DNA from: Roseovarius sp. EL26
GTDB lineage: Bacteria > Pseudomonadota > Alphaproteobacteria > Rhodobacterales > Rhodobacteraceae
Length of the DNA: 64,000 nucleotides
Assembly: GCF_900327775.1 (NCBI RefSeq)
Contig: NZ_OUMZ01000005.1
Location: forward strand, 186,001-250,000
Direction: 5' to 3'
This document shows, in pieces, positions 9,402 through 18,959 of this stretch. The first letter of the stretch is position 1, and every line of letters begins with the position of its first letter. Below the pieces are notes generated by a model, which saw only the letters and a list, made by a program, of their open reading frames with translations, had not been told where the DNA came from and ran no database searches. The position numbers and the translations under genes are program-made.

Positions 9402-10169
9402 TCACAACAGACCCTGCGAACGAAAGCTAAGTTCGCAGGATTTTCCAACGATGATGTGATCATGTAAGGTTATGCCTAGCGCCTCGGATGCGGATTTGAT
9501 TTGTTGCGTCATTGCGATGTCTGAATCCGAGGGCGTTGGATCACCAGAGGGATGGTTGTGTACCAAGATCAACGCACTGGCATTGAGGTGTAGCGCGCGT
9601 TTGACCACCTCGCGCGGGTAAACCGGGACATGATCCACTGTGCCTCGGGCCTGTTCCTCATCACCGATTAAGGTGTTTTTGCGGTCCAGATAGAACACTC
9701 GAAACTGCTCGGTGTCGCGGTGCGCCATGGTGGTCTGACAGTATTCTAATAGAGAATCCCAAGATGACAGCACATGCTGTCGGAGGATCTTGCCACGCGA
9801 TAGGCGATGTGCGGCGGCTTCAACGATCTTTAACTCGCATATGACCGCGGTGCCGACGCCGGGAACCTCAGACAGCTGATCGATGGGGGCGGAGATGACG
9901 TTAGAAAACTGCACAAACCGATCAAGTAACGCGCGCGCTAATGGTTTGACATCGCGGCGGGGAATTGCGCGAAACAGGACCAGCTCTAGTAATTCGTAAT
10001 CCGGCATCGCCTGTGCCCCACCTGACAGAAACCTTTCGCGCAGACGTTGGCGGTGATCGCGGATGTAAGAGGGAAGCCGCCCCAAAGAAGGGCGTTCCGT
10101 GATCACCGCCTCGTCAGCATCAAACAGAGGCAAGAGAGGTGTGTCTGAGAAGGCGCGTGTCTGTGCCAT
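9402..10169 (-). CDS. radC: RadC family JAB/MPN-domain protein
   Basis: It has 255 residues. The C-terminal RadC domain carries the JAMM-type metal site HNHPSGDPTPSDSDI. The N-terminal part holds a helix-hairpin-helix-like segment (IDQLSEVPGVGTAVICELK). RadC was named as a DNA-repair protein, but its biochemical role is still unsettled; JAMM folds are usually metalloproteases. It is convergent with the OmpA-fusion gene, with only 8 bases between the stops, and no operon partner is evident on its own strand. Confidence 0.9.
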   Translation of the reverse strand: MAQTRAFSDTPLLPLFDADEAVITERPSLGRLPSYIRDHRQRLRERFLSGGAQAMPDYELLELVLFRAIPRRDVKPLARALLDRFVQFSNVISAPIDQLSEVPGVGTAVICELKIVEAAAHRLSRGKILRQHVLSSWDSLLEYCQTTMAHRDTEQFRVFYLDRKNTLIGDEEQARGTVDHVPVYPREVVKRALHLNASALILVHNHPSGDPTPSDSDIAMTQQIKSASEALGITLHDHIIVGKSCELSFRSQGLL

Positions 10170-10298
10170 GACCTGAGTGTGGCTCAGGTTTGGTTAGGAA
10201 AGGGTTAAACATCAACTGGAAGGTGCTCGTGGGCCGATTTTGGTGGAGCTTCTTTCTATGGTATTCTTTGAAAGTTAGATTTGGCCTGGGGGGCAACA

Positions 10299-11249
10299 AT
10301 GACATTATCAGCCGTAAACTTTCCACGAGAGGATGGAATTTTCTACCTTACTGAAGGGGGAACCGAGACCGAAGCCATGTATCGCCATGGTCATGAACTC
10401 CGTGAATTTGCCATGTTTGAATTGATCGAGAAACCATCGGCGGCGCAAGATCTGAAGGACATGTACCGACGCTATCTTGATACAGCAGCGAAACACGAGT
10501 TTGGAGCAATGTTGGCGGGTTTTGATTATCGCGCCAGCCCAGATTGGGGCAAGAAACTTGGGTATTCCGCCGAAGGACTATGTGAGATCCAACACAAATG
10601 CATCGCGTTTTTACAGGATGTTGCTGCGTCCTATCGAGGGCAGATTCCTCGGGTTGTGATTGCTGGGTGCATCGGTCCGCGCGGGGATGCTTATTCTTTG
10701 AATCGCGATATTACGGCAGAAAGCGCTGAAGAGTATCACGCCACGCAGATGAACACTTTGAAAGAATGTGACGTGGATATAGTTTGGGCTGCGACGTTCA
10801 ATAATGTCCCTGAAGCCGTTGGTGTTAGTCGGGCGGCGGCTTCTGTCGGTCTGCCGGTGAATATTTCATTTACGTTGGACAGCACACATAAGCTGAAGTC
10901 GGGGCCAAGCCTGAAAGAGGCGATTGAGACAACGGATGCCGAGGCAGGCGATGCGCGACCTGATTCCTACGGAATCAATTGTTCGCATCCCGATGAATTT
11001 GAACCCGCCTTGGAGGCGGGAGATTGGAGCCAGCGGATCAGATCACTGCGCCCGAATGCGGCCAAGATGGACAAGATATCGCTCTGCAAGTTGGGCCACA
11101 TCGAAGAGGGGAATCCGGTTGAGCTTGGCGAAATGATGGGCGATCTGGCGCGGCGCTATCCCGCAGTCGATATGTGGGGAGGATGCTGCGGTACATGGGA
11201 CAAGCACTTGGATCAGATCGCGCAGAACGTCCGCCGTGCGCACGCCTGA
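10299..11249 (+). CDS. Homocysteine S-methyltransferase family protein
   Basis: This family moves a methyl group from a donor such as S-methylmethionine or betaine to homocysteine, giving methionine. The protein is 316 residues from ATG 10299, which has GGGGGG just upstream; a TTG at 10281 is a less likely start. The N-terminal block is YLTEGGTETEAMYRHG. The zinc cysteines are at the ends of conserved blocks: GINCSHPDE, then WGGCCGTW near the C-terminus. No partner corrinoid or reductase domain is attached. The donor substrate cannot be decided from sequence; it could also act on selenocysteine. Confidence 0.85.
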   Translation: MTLSAVNFPREDGIFYLTEGGTETEAMYRHGHELREFAMFELIEKPSAAQDLKDMYRRYLDTAAKHEFGAMLAGFDYRASPDWGKKLGYSAEGLCEIQHKCIAFLQDVAASYRGQIPRVVIAGCIGPRGDAYSLNRDITAESAEEYHATQMNTLKECDVDIVWAATFNNVPEAVGVSRAAASVGLPVNISFTLDSTHKLKSGPSLKEAIETTDAEAGDARPDSYGINCSHPDEFEPALEAGDWSQRIRSLRPNAAKMDKISLCKLGHIEEGNPVELGEMMGDLARRYPAVDMWGGCCGTWDKHLDQIAQNVRRAHA

Positions 11250-11284
11250 ATGTCTCTGAGCAATAAGATAAGGTGGAAAGCTAA

Positions 11285-11312
11285 ACACCACCGATGGGGA
11301 CATCGGTGGTGT
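11285..11312. terminator. Bidirectional terminator between methyltransferase and dnaJ
   Basis: A perfect 12-bp stem (ACACCACCGATG with CATCGGTGGTGT, loop GGGA) lies between two converging genes. A-rich flanks on the left and T-rich flanks on the right allow it to act on both strands. Confidence 0.8.
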
Positions 11313-11320
11313 CTAAATTT

Positions 11321-12466
11321 CTAGCTTTTCATCGAATCCCAGAAGGATTTGACCGATTTGAAGAAGCTGCTGCTTTCGGGGTTATTGTCATCCGAAAGTG
11401 TGTCGAACTCGCGCAGGATTTCTTTCTGGCGCGAGGTCAGGTTGACCGGGGTTTCAACGGCCAGTTCAATGAACATATCGCCCGAGGCAGCGCCGCGCAG
11501 TGCAGGCATGCCTTTGGCGCGCAGACGCATTTGGCGGCCAGATTGAGAGCCTGCAGGGATTTTCACCCGTGACTTGCCGCCGTCAATGGTTGGCACCTCG
11601 ATGTCACCCCCCAATGCCGCGGTGGCAATGGACACCGGCACTCGGCAAAACAGGTTCAGGTCTTCACGTTCAAAGATGGTATGTTTGGACACTTCGATGA
11701 AGATATAAAGATCACCCGCTGGGCCGCCACGCATGCCGGCTTCGCCTTCGTTGGCCAGGCGGATACGGGTGCCGGTTTCGACGCCCGCAGGAATGTTGAC
11801 GCTGAGCGAGCGGTCTTTTTCAACACGACCTTGACCATGGCAGCTGTTGCAGGGGTTTTTGATGATTTGCCCCAGGCCTGAGCAGGTCGGACAGCTGCGT
11901 TCAACCGTGAAAAAGCCTTGCTGCGCGCGCACCTTGCCCATGCCAGAACATGTGGGGCAGGTGGTGGGCTCTTGGCCACCATCGGCACCTGTCCCGTTGC
12001 ACGAATCGCACGCAATAGACGTTGGAACGTTGATGGTTTTCTGTAGACCGTTGTAGGCCTCTTCCAGCGTTACACGCAGGTTATAGCGCAAGTCCGAGCC
12101 GCGCGCTGCGCGCTGACGTCCGCCGCCACCACGCCCGCCGCCCATGAAATCACCAAAAAGGTCATCAAAGACGTCCGAGAAAGAGCTGCTAAAGTCACCA
12201 TGTCCGCCACCGGGACGCCCGCCGCCGCCGCCCATTCCGCCTTCAAAGGCTGCATGGCCATAGCGGTCGTAGGCGGCTTTTTTGTCTGCGTCCTTAAGAA
12301 CGTCATAAGCCTCGCCGACCTCTTTAAAGGCGGCTTCGGAACCGGGATTGTCTTTGTTACGGTCTGGGTGAAGTTCTTTGGCTTTGCGGCGGTAGGCTTT
12401 TTTGATTTCCTCTGCCGAGGCTCCTTTGGAGGTGCCGAGAACTTCGTAATAATCGCGTTTGGCCAT
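11321..12466 (-). CDS. dnaJ: Chaperone DnaJ (Hsp40)
   Basis: DnaJ stimulates DnaK ATPase and delivers unfolded clients. All domains of a class I DnaJ are present in its 381 residues: a J domain with the HPD motif ([11 protein letters not shown]), a Gly-rich linker ([15 protein letters not shown]), four CxxCxGxG zinc motifs ([32 protein letters not shown]) and the C-terminal peptide-binding domain. Shine-Dalgarno GGGAG precedes the ATG. It follows dnaK by 73 bases on the same strand, with a long hairpin between the two. Confidence 0.98.
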   Translation of the reverse strand: MAKRDYYEVLGTSKGASAEEIKKAYRRKAKELHPDRNKDNPGSEAAFKEVGEAYDVLKDADKKAAYDRYGHAAFEGGMGGGGGRPGGGHGDFSSSFSDVFDDLFGDFMGGGRGGGGRQRAARGSDLRYNLRVTLEEAYNGLQKTINVPTSIACDSCNGTGADGGQEPTTCPTCSGMGKVRAQQGFFTVERSCPTCSGLGQIIKNPCNSCHGQGRVEKDRSLSVNIPAGVETGTRIRLANEGEAGMRGGPAGDLYIFIEVSKHTIFEREDLNLFCRVPVSIATAALGGDIEVPTIDGGKSRVKIPAGSQSGRQMRLRAKGMPALRGAASGDMFIELAVETPVNLTSRQKEILREFDTLSDDNNPESSSFFKSVKSFWDSMKS

Positions 12467-12491
12467 CGGGATCTCCCTTTGCGGGAACGTC

Positions 12492-12521
12492 GGGGGCGAT
12501 CTGGCGCACCAGATCGCCCCC
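12492..12521 (-). terminator. Perfect hairpin in the dnaK-dnaJ intercistronic gap
   Basis: A 13-bp perfect stem (GGGGGCGATCTGG paired with CCAGATCGCCCCC) surrounds a 4-base loop. No T-run follows on the minus strand. It more likely attenuates read-through or protects the dnaK mRNA end, so that DnaK outnumbers DnaJ, than ends transcription fully. Confidence 0.7.
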
Positions 12522-12539
12522 TAAGTTTCCGTCAGCGCA

Positions 12540-14453
12540 TTAAGCGCGCTTGTCGTTGTCGAGATCTTCGAAGTCGGCGTCGACGATGTCGTCTTCGCTT
12601 GGACCAGCATCAGCGGCTGCTGGCTCGTTTTCAGCTTCTTCTTGGCTGGCCTTGTAGATCGCTTCGCCAAGTTTCATCGCGGCCTCGGTCACGTTCTGGA
12701 CGCCCGCTTTGATTTTCTCGCCGGTGGCGTTGTCGTCCTCAAGATCATCTTTGAGGGCGGCAATTGCCAGCTCGATCGCTTCAATCGTGGTTGGGTCAAC
12801 CTTTTCGGCATGCTCTTCCATCGACTTTTCAGTCGAGTGGATCAGGCTTTCAGCCTGGTTGCGTGCCTCGACCAGCTCCTTGCGGGCTTTATCGGCATCA
12901 GCGTTTTCTTCGGCGTCGCGTACCATTTGATCGATGTCTTCATCTGACAGACCGCCAGAAGCTTGGATCGTGATCTTATGCTCTTTGCCGGTGCCTTTGT
13001 CTTTGGCTTGAACCGAGACGATGCCGTTGGCGTCGATGTCAAAGGTTACTTCGATCTGTGGCATGCCGCGTGGTGCGGGCGGGATGCTTTCCATGTTGAA
13101 CTGACCGAGGATCTTGTTGTCCGCCGCCATTTCACGCTCGCCCTGGAAGACACGGATGGTCACGGCCGACTGATTGTCTTCAGCGGTCGAGAAGATCTGT
13201 GATTTGTTGGTCGGGATCGTGGTGTTGCGGTCGATCAGGCGAGTGAAAACACCACCCAGCGTTTCGATACCCAGCGACAGAGGGGTTACGTCGAGCAGAA
13301 CAACGTCTTTGACGTCGCCTTGCAAAACGCCAGCCTGAATGGCGGCACCCATGGCAACCACTTCGTCAGGGTTCACACCTTTGTGCGGCTCTTTGCCGAA
13401 GAATTTGGTCACTTCTTCGATCACGCGTGGCATCCGTGTCATCCCGCCAACCAGAACAACCTCGTCGATTTCGCTGGCGGACATGCCAGCGTCTTTCAAC
13501 GCGGCCTGACAGGGTTTGATTGACGCTTTGATCAGGTCAGAAACCAGTGATTCCAGCTTGGCACGGGTCAGTTTCATGACCATGTGCAGTGGTGCGCCGT
13601 CTTTGCCCATCGAGATGAACGGCTGGTTGATCTCGGTTTGGGAGCTGCTGGACAGTTCGATCTTGGCTTTTTCAGCGGCTTCTTTCAGACGCTGTAGGGC
13701 CATTTTGTCTTTGGTCAGATCAACGGCGTGCTCTTTTTTGAATTCGCCGGCCAGATAGTTGACGATGCGCATGTCAAAGTCTTCACCGCCAAGGAACGTG
13801 TCACCGTTGGTGGATTTAACTTCAAACAGGCCTTCGTCGATTTCCAGAATGGTCACGTCGAATGTACCGCCACCAAGGTCATAAACCGCGATGGTGTGGG
13901 TTTCTTCTTTGTCCAGACCGTAAGCCAGAGCGGCAGCTGTCGGCTCGTTGATGATGCGCAGCACTTCGAGGCCAGCGATCTTGCCGGCGTCTTTGGTGGC
14001 CTGACGCTGGGCGTCGTTGAAATAGGCAGGAACGGTGATGACGGCTTGCGTCACTTCTTCGCCAAGATAGCTCTCGGCGGTTTCTTTCATTTTACCTAGG
14101 ATGAAGGCAGAAATCTGTGATGGCGAGTATTTTTCGCCGCGCGCTTCGATCCATGCGTCGCCATTGCCGCCGTCGATGACGTTGAATGGCATGTTTTTCT
14201 TATCTTTGGCCAGATCTGCATCGTCTTCACGACGACCAATCAGACGTTTGACACCAAAGACAGTGTTTTCTGGGTTGGTGACGGCCTGGCGTTTGGCAGG
14301 CTGACCAACAAGGCGCTCGTCTTCAGCGAAACCAACGATCGAAGGCGTTGTACGTGCACCCTCGGAGTTTTCGATTACACGCGCTTGGCTGCCGTCCATG
14401 ATGGCGACGCAGCTGTTTGTGGTTCCCAGGTCAATCCCGATAACTTTAGACAT
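12540..14453 (-). CDS. dnaK: Chaperone DnaK (Hsp70)
   Basis: Hsp70 chaperone, 637 residues as expected. The N-terminus [20 protein letters not shown] is the phosphate-1 loop. [18 protein letters not shown] ([18 protein letters not shown]) and [18 protein letters not shown] are the ATPase signatures, and [13 protein letters not shown] is the third. The linker [15 protein letters not shown] leads into the peptide-binding domain and the tail ends in an acidic stretch ([17 protein letters not shown]). First gene of dnaK-dnaJ, under an RpoH-like promoter at 14562-14591. Confidence 0.98.
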   Translation of the reverse strand: MSKVIGIDLGTTNSCVAIMDGSQARVIENSEGARTTPSIVGFAEDERLVGQPAKRQAVTNPENTVFGVKRLIGRREDDADLAKDKKNMPFNVIDGGNGDAWIEARGEKYSPSQISAFILGKMKETAESYLGEEVTQAVITVPAYFNDAQRQATKDAGKIAGLEVLRIINEPTAAALAYGLDKEETHTIAVYDLGGGTFDVTILEIDEGLFEVKSTNGDTFLGGEDFDMRIVNYLAGEFKKEHAVDLTKDKMALQRLKEAAEKAKIELSSSSQTEINQPFISMGKDGAPLHMVMKLTRAKLESLVSDLIKASIKPCQAALKDAGMSASEIDEVVLVGGMTRMPRVIEEVTKFFGKEPHKGVNPDEVVAMGAAIQAGVLQGDVKDVVLLDVTPLSLGIETLGGVFTRLIDRNTTIPTNKSQIFSTAEDNQSAVTIRVFQGEREMAADNKILGQFNMESIPPAPRGMPQIEVTFDIDANGIVSVQAKDKGTGKEHKITIQASGGLSDEDIDQMVRDAEENADADKARKELVEARNQAESLIHSTEKSMEEHAEKVDPTTIEAIELAIAALKDDLEDDNATGEKIKAGVQNVTEAAMKLGEAIYKASQEEAENEPAAADAGPSEDDIVDADFEDLDNDKRA

Positions 14454-14561
14454 ATTTTAATCCCTTCTACTTTAGGCGATGGTCTGGGTGCCTGACCCAT
14501 TATGGCATCTGGCCCCTAATGAAATTGCTAAACCGGTTGCCCAGTTCGGCGCTTCCGGGCG

Positions 14562-14591
14562 TATATAGGCAGGCGAATGCCTTCCTGCAAG
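14562..14591 (-). promoter_or_regulatory. RpoH (sigma-32)-type heat-shock promoter of dnaK
   Basis: Read on the minus strand, CTTG (14588-14591) is followed after 18 bases by CCTATATA (14562-14569). This fits the alphaproteobacterial RpoH pattern CTTG-N17/18-CYTATnT. It lies about 110 bases upstream of the dnaK ATG. Call made by eye against the known consensus. Confidence 0.75.
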
Positions 14592-14671
14592 CGTTCGGCG
14601 GGCTTGGAATGGGTAATTTTGGCTGAAATACATCAACGATGATGGGGTTCTTGGGAAGAATGGAAAAAACG

Positions 14672-15268
14672 ATGCTTGAATTGCGTGAATTTCGTATTTT
14701 CAAAGGGTATTTGGATTCAGTAATGCAGGCAGAGATTCTAGCATCTATCAAGGCTGTCGCCGCGCAGGCCCCACCATTTTCTCCGATGACCCCTTATGGT
14801 AAGCCGATGAGTGTCAAGATGACGTCGGCGGGTAAATATGGCTGGTATTCTGACCGGTCGGGGTATCGCTATGCTGTCCAGCATCCAAACGGTGTGGCGT
14901 GGCCGCCTATCCCGGAGCCTGTGATGCAGATTTGGCGGAAACTGGTTGGATCTGAGCGTTTGCCAGAATGCTGCTTGATTAACTTTTATGGTGAAGGGGC
15001 CCGCATGGGCCTGCATCAAGATAGGGACGAGGCTGATTTTAGCTGGCCGGTTGTTTCGGTTTCGCTGGGGGATGATGGGTTGTTTCGCATTGGTAACTCA
15101 ACCAAGGGGGGATCAACCGAATCGATTTGGTTGCAGTCTGGCGATGTTGTCGTGATGGGCGGCGATGCGAGGTTAACCTATCATGGCGTTGACCGGATCA
15201 GGTTTGGATCTTCTCAGCTGTTGGACAAAGGCGGCAGGTTGAATTTGACCCTTCGAGTCGTCGATTGA
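14672..15268 (+). CDS. alkB: Alpha-ketoglutarate-dependent dioxygenase AlkB
   Basis: AlkB oxidatively removes methyl groups from N1-methyladenine and N3-methylcytosine in DNA. The iron ligands are visible as HQD (in GARMGLHQDRDEADFSWP) and the later His in ARLTYHGVDR; the 2-oxoglutarate-binding arginines are in GGRLNLTLR. CLINFYGEGARMG is the conserved lead strand. The start is uncertain: 14672 (198 residues) has GGA at a reasonable distance and begins where relatives usually do, while in-frame ATGs at 14639 and 14660 would add 11 or 4 residues. It is divergent from dnaK. Confidence 0.92.
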   Translation: MLELREFRIFKGYLDSVMQAEILASIKAVAAQAPPFSPMTPYGKPMSVKMTSAGKYGWYSDRSGYRYAVQHPNGVAWPPIPEPVMQIWRKLVGSERLPECCLINFYGEGARMGLHQDRDEADFSWPVVSVSLGDDGLFRIGNSTKGGSTESIWLQSGDVVVMGGDARLTYHGVDRIRFGSSQLLDKGGRLNLTLRVVD

Positions 15269-15327
15269 TCTTTTTGTTGTCAACGCCTCATCCCCGCGTT
15301 TCATGGCAACTGGCGATTGTTGTAGCC

Positions 15328-16149
15328 TCATCGGCTGGCATACCAGCTGTTTGAATCGTACTGCCGAGTATAAAATTCGCCCATCATTCCCAACACAATC
15401 AGGATCACGCCCACAATGATGGGATATTCTAGTGAAGAGTTTCGTGGAAAGTAATTTATGAAAACAAAGCCGCGACACTGATCGATGATGTGGAATAGCG
15501 GATTCCAGTCAAACAGCGCCAACATCGAAGATGGCAGTGAATTGGCTACAAACATCTTACCAGAGGCAATCATATTGGCACGTATGTAGAGTTGCTGAAA
15601 TATCTTCACAAAGCCCGGGAACCATGGGTTCATGGCAAGCAATATTAGGCCAACACCGATGCCTGAAAACCAGGCGAGCAGCAGCATCAAAAATGCCATA
15701 ATAGGCTGATTGATGTCAAATGGGGTGACCAGCATGTGATACACAAACATAATCAGGAAAATCGACAGCACTTGTATATACAGTGCTGACAGCGCCGCTG
15801 AGGCAATCATGATAATTGGCTTCATCGGCGCGTGTTTCAACATCGCCGTGGTCACACTTGCAGAGTTAGAGATTGAACTGACTGTCTTGACGTGGGTCAT
15901 ATATATCATGATGCCGCTCATCAGGTACAACATGAAGTCCCCCCTGATTTTGACCCCCTTAACGCCCAGAACGGTAAACATCACATAAAACACGGCCAGC
16001 ATGATCATGGCCTGCATTATATTAATCCCAAGCGAGACAAACGCATTGCGGTGCCCAGAGCGCAGTTGGTGTGACGTCTCAAGAAAGATCAGATCTGCAA
16101 TATCGGCGGCAGATTGCAGCATTGATCTGGGGCGTCTTGTTCCAAACAT
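15328..16149 (-). CDS. ABC-2 type polysaccharide export permease (KpsM-like), no ATPase nearby
   Basis: Membrane permease of the capsule/O-antigen ABC exporter type, 273 residues. About six hydrophobic segments are visible (MQAMIMLAVFYVMFTV, LYIQVLSIFLIMFVYHML, FLMLLLAWFSGIGVGLILLA, and IIVGVILIVLGMMG at the end). KpsM-like blocks are HQLRSGHRN, the aromatic-charged WFPGFVKIFQQLYIRAN, and FDWNPLFHIIDQCRGFVF. Start chosen at ATG 16149 with AAGAAGG upstream rather than a GTG at 16188. The partner ATPase (KpsT) is not in the window, so it must be supplied elsewhere. The neighbouring cysQ-kdsB-galU-galE block supports a surface-polysaccharide role. Confidence 0.85.
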   Translation of the reverse strand: MFGTRRPRSMLQSAADIADLIFLETSHQLRSGHRNAFVSLGINIMQAMIMLAVFYVMFTVLGVKGVKIRGDFMLYLMSGIMIYMTHVKTVSSISNSASVTTAMLKHAPMKPIIMIASAALSALYIQVLSIFLIMFVYHMLVTPFDINQPIMAFLMLLLAWFSGIGVGLILLAMNPWFPGFVKIFQQLYIRANMIASGKMFVANSLPSSMLALFDWNPLFHIIDQCRGFVFINYFPRNSSLEYPIIVGVILIVLGMMGEFYTRQYDSNSWYASR

Positions 16150-16278
16150 GATGTACCTTCTTCGCTTTTGAGCGAGTTTTCCACGCAAGTCTTGCTGTTA
16201 GGTTACCAACGTATCATAAGGTTGCGAGTTGAGACCATAACCAATCCGCATCATGGGTCGATACAAAAGGAGTCTAAA

Positions 16279-17076
16279 TTGGATTACGAAAAGCTTATTC
16301 CAGTGATCCGCCGACTGGCGCTTGAAGCGGGCGACAAGATCATGGAAATTTACAATTCGGATGATTTTGAGGTCAAAGCAAAATCAGATGATAGCCCGGT
16401 GACTGAGGCCGATGAGGCCGCAGATGCAATGATTTCGGCGGGCTTAATTGAACAGTTTCCTGACGTAGTGTTGGTGACCGAGGAGCAAGCGGATACTCAT
16501 CGCGAAAAAGCTGATACTTTTCTGATCGTTGATCCGTTGGATGGCACCAAGGAATTCGTCAACCGGCGTGGCGATTTTACCGTGAATATTGCCTATGTGA
16601 AGAACGGTATTCCGATACGCGGGGTGGTATACGCTCCGGCCAAAGAACGGATGTTTTACACATTGGCGGATGGGAGCGCAGTTGAGGAAACCGGACCCTT
16701 TGCCAAAGATGTAATCGGCGACACAACGCCGATCCGTGTGTCCAATCCGGATAATGCTGCATTGTCGATCGTGGCCAGTAAATCACATCGTGATCAGGCA
16801 ACCGATGATTACATCGAAAAATATGCCGTGGCTGATATGAAAAGCGCAGGTTCGTCGCTGAAGTTTTGCCTGATTGCAACGGGTGAGGCGGATCTCTACC
16901 CGCGCGTTGGGCGGACTATGGAATGGGACACCGCCGCAGGTCACGCCGTTTTGCAGGGTGCGGGGGGCAACGTGGTACGGTTCGATGATCATACGCCTTT
17001 GCAATATGGTAAGGATGGATATGCCAACCCATTTTTCATCGCCTATTCACCAACTGTCGAATTGAAGGAAGCCTGA
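16279..17076 (+). CDS. cysQ: 3'(2'),5'-bisphosphate nucleotidase CysQ
   Basis: CysQ converts the sulfation by-product PAP to AMP and can also act on PAPS. 265 residues from a TTG start at 16279, chosen because AAAAGGAG lies 7 bases upstream and family members begin at this point (DYEKLIPVIRRLALEAG). Metal-binding motifs of the inositol-phosphatase fold are clear: VTEEQ, VDPLDGTKEF and, near the C-terminus, MEWDTAAGHAVL. The stop overlaps the kdsB ATG (TGATG). With a sulfotransferase 7 kb downstream on the same strand, it may clear PAP made during glycan sulfation, besides its role in sulfate assimilation. Confidence 0.93.
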   Translation: MDYEKLIPVIRRLALEAGDKIMEIYNSDDFEVKAKSDDSPVTEADEAADAMISAGLIEQFPDVVLVTEEQADTHREKADTFLIVDPLDGTKEFVNRRGDFTVNIAYVKNGIPIRGVVYAPAKERMFYTLADGSAVEETGPFAKDVIGDTTPIRVSNPDNAALSIVASKSHRDQATDDYIEKYAVADMKSAGSSLKFCLIATGEADLYPRVGRTMEWDTAAGHAVLQGAGGNVVRFDDHTPLQYGKDGYANPFFIAYSPTVELKEA

Positions 17077-17876
17077 TGAGTGTTTTGATCGTTATTCCGG
17101 CGCGTTATGCATCGACTCGCTACCCTGGTAAGCCTCTTGTCGCGCTGACCGGGGCGTCGGGGGTGGCCAAAAGCCTTGTGCAAAGATCCTGGGAGGCAGC
17201 ACAGCAGGTCAAGGGTTGTGACCGGGTGGTCGTGGCCACGGATGACGATCGCATCAAAGAAGCCTGTGAGGCATTTGGAGCCGAGGTGGTCATGACCCCT
17301 GAAAGCTGTGCTAATGGCACAGAACGCTGTTCCGCAGCATTGGATGCGCTGGGCGGCGGGTATGACATTATCGTGAACCTTCAGGGAGATGCGCCGCTGA
17401 CGCCGCATTGGTTTGTCGAGGATCTGGTGCAGGGTCTGCAGGACGATCTGCAAGCCGAGGTGGCCACACCTGTATTGCGTTGTGACGGTGCCGCGCTGAA
17501 TGGGTTTTTGCATGACCGTTCTGAGGGGCGTGTCGGGGGCACAACGGCTGTCTTTACGCAGGAACGTCGGGCGCTTTATTTTTCAAAAGAGGTCATCCCC
17601 TATACCCCGGATCGCTACGCTGACACTGACGAAACACCAGTTTTTCACCACGTTGGCGTTTATGCATATCGCCCGGATGCCTTGAAGATGTATTGCGAAT
17701 GGCCCACCGGGCCATTGGAGGGCCTTGAGGGGCTGGAGCAGCTTCGCTTCCTGGAGCAGGGACGGTCAGTTCTATGTGTCGAAGTTGAGGCGCGCGATCG
17801 GCAATTTTGGGAGTTGAACAACCCCGAAGATGTACCGCGGATCGAGAAAATGATGTCAGAAATGGGTATGAACTAG
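17076..17876 (+). CDS. kdsB: 3-deoxy-manno-octulosonate cytidylyltransferase (CMP-KDO synthetase)
   Basis: KdsB activates KDO as CMP-KDO for lipid A core or KDO-capsule synthesis in the cytoplasm. The 266 residues begin MSVLIVIPARYASTRYPGKP, the nucleotide-binding signature. CDRVVVATDDDRI, ESCANGTERCSAAL, IIVNLQGDAPLTP and YFSKEVIPY are conserved blocks. Compared with the classical enzyme, QGDAPLTP stands where QGDEPLIP is usual (Glu to Ala), so this may be a divergent subgroup acting on KDO or a related acid sugar. It overlaps cysQ by one base and is translated with it. Confidence 0.88.
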   Translation: MSVLIVIPARYASTRYPGKPLVALTGASGVAKSLVQRSWEAAQQVKGCDRVVVATDDDRIKEACEAFGAEVVMTPESCANGTERCSAALDALGGGYDIIVNLQGDAPLTPHWFVEDLVQGLQDDLQAEVATPVLRCDGAALNGFLHDRSEGRVGGTTAVFTQERRALYFSKEVIPYTPDRYADTDETPVFHHVGVYAYRPDALKMYCEWPTGPLEGLEGLEQLRFLEQGRSVLCVEVEARDRQFWELNNPEDVPRIEKMMSEMGMN

Positions 17877-17954
17877 CATTTATGTGTTGAACGGTGCTGA
17901 ATTTCCCCCTGAAAAGGTGAGGAATACCACCATATCAATGATCAATGATTTACG

Positions 17955-17982
17955 GTACGGTAACGTTGATTTGTCACCGTAC
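17955..17982. promoter_or_regulatory. Inverted repeat upstream of galU
   Basis: Arms GTACGGTAAC and GTCACCGTAC pair at 9 of 10 positions around an 8-base spacer. It lies about 65 bases before the galU start and could be an operator; no T-run follows, so it is not a normal terminator for kdsB. Confidence 0.4.
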
Positions 17983-18044
17983 GCACATGCAAATGCCAGA
18001 ATCATCGTGTAGTGATTGGTGGACAGAAGAATTCAGGAGGCCCT

Positions 18045-18941
18045 ATGCGCCGCAAGGTTACAAAAGCAATTTTCCCGGTTGCAGGTATGGGAACCCGGTT
18101 CTTGCCCGCTACCAAATCCGTTCCAAAAGAAATCATGACTTTGGTCGATCGCCCGTTGGTGCAATACGCGATTGACGAAGCGCGCGCTGCGGGAATTAAA
18201 GAATTTATTTTCGTGACCTCACGGGGCAAAGGCGCCTTGGAGGATTACTTCGACAATGCACCCCAGCTGGAGCAAGAATTGCGCCGCAAGGGTAAGAATG
18301 AACTTCTGGATATTCTCAAAAACACCAACATGGACAGCGGTGAGGTGGCCTATATGCGCCAGCATAAACCTCTGGGGTTGGGCCATGCTGTTTGGTGCGC
18401 ACGCCGTTTGATCGCGAACGAGCCTTTTGCCGTTATTCTGCCGGACGACGTGATTGCGGCCGAAAAACCATGTTTGGCGCAGATGGTCGAAGCCTTTGAG
18501 GAAACGCAAAGCAATATCGTTGCCGCGATGGAAGTGCCGGATGAGCAGGCGTCATCTTATGGTGTTCTGGACATCAAAGAGGACATGGGTCAAATCGTAT
18601 CGACCAAAGGCATGGTTGAAAAACCGGCCCCAGGCGAGGCACCATCCAATCTGGCTGTGATCGGGCGTTATATCCTGACGCCTACGATTTTGCAGAAGCT
18701 GAACAAGAAGAAAGCTGGTGCCGGTGGGGAAATCCAACTGACTGATGCCATCGCCGATGCCCGCGAGGAAGAAGGCGAAGAGGTTTACGGGTTTCGTTTC
18801 GCTGGCCAGCGTTTCGACTGCGGATCAAAAGCCGGATTTTTGCAAGCCACTGTGGCCTTTGCACTTGCCCGTGATGAGCTGCGAGATGATCTGTTGAATT
18901 TCCTAAATGATACGGTCTACTCCCAGAAAGCGGCGCAATAA
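18045..18941 (+). CDS. galU: UTP--glucose-1-phosphate uridylyltransferase
   Basis: Makes UDP-glucose from UTP and glucose-1-phosphate. 298 residues from ATG 18045, chosen for its AGGAGG Shine-Dalgarno; the open frame extends further upstream without another ribosome site. Nucleotidyl-transferase motif FPVAGMGTRFLPATKSVPKE is complete, followed by VDRPLVQYAIDEA, LPDDVI and MVEKPAPGEAPS. galE starts 18 bases after the stop, so UDP-glucose made here can go straight to UDP-galactose; UDP-glucose also feeds ugd at 47.5 kb. Confidence 0.97.
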   Translation: MRRKVTKAIFPVAGMGTRFLPATKSVPKEIMTLVDRPLVQYAIDEARAAGIKEFIFVTSRGKGALEDYFDNAPQLEQELRRKGKNELLDILKNTNMDSGEVAYMRQHKPLGLGHAVWCARRLIANEPFAVILPDDVIAAEKPCLAQMVEAFEETQSNIVAAMEVPDEQASSYGVLDIKEDMGQIVSTKGMVEKPAPGEAPSNLAVIGRYILTPTILQKLNKKKAGAGGEIQLTDAIADAREEEGEEVYGFRFAGQRFDCGSKAGFLQATVAFALARDELRDDLLNFLNDTVYSQKAAQ

Positions 18942-18959
18942 ATCATCGGGAGGTTTGGT

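Noticed and set aside
12200..12712. 170-residue plus-strand frame spanning dnaJ and dnaK ends
   Set aside because: Arg-rich shadow of the chaperone genes with no start signal.
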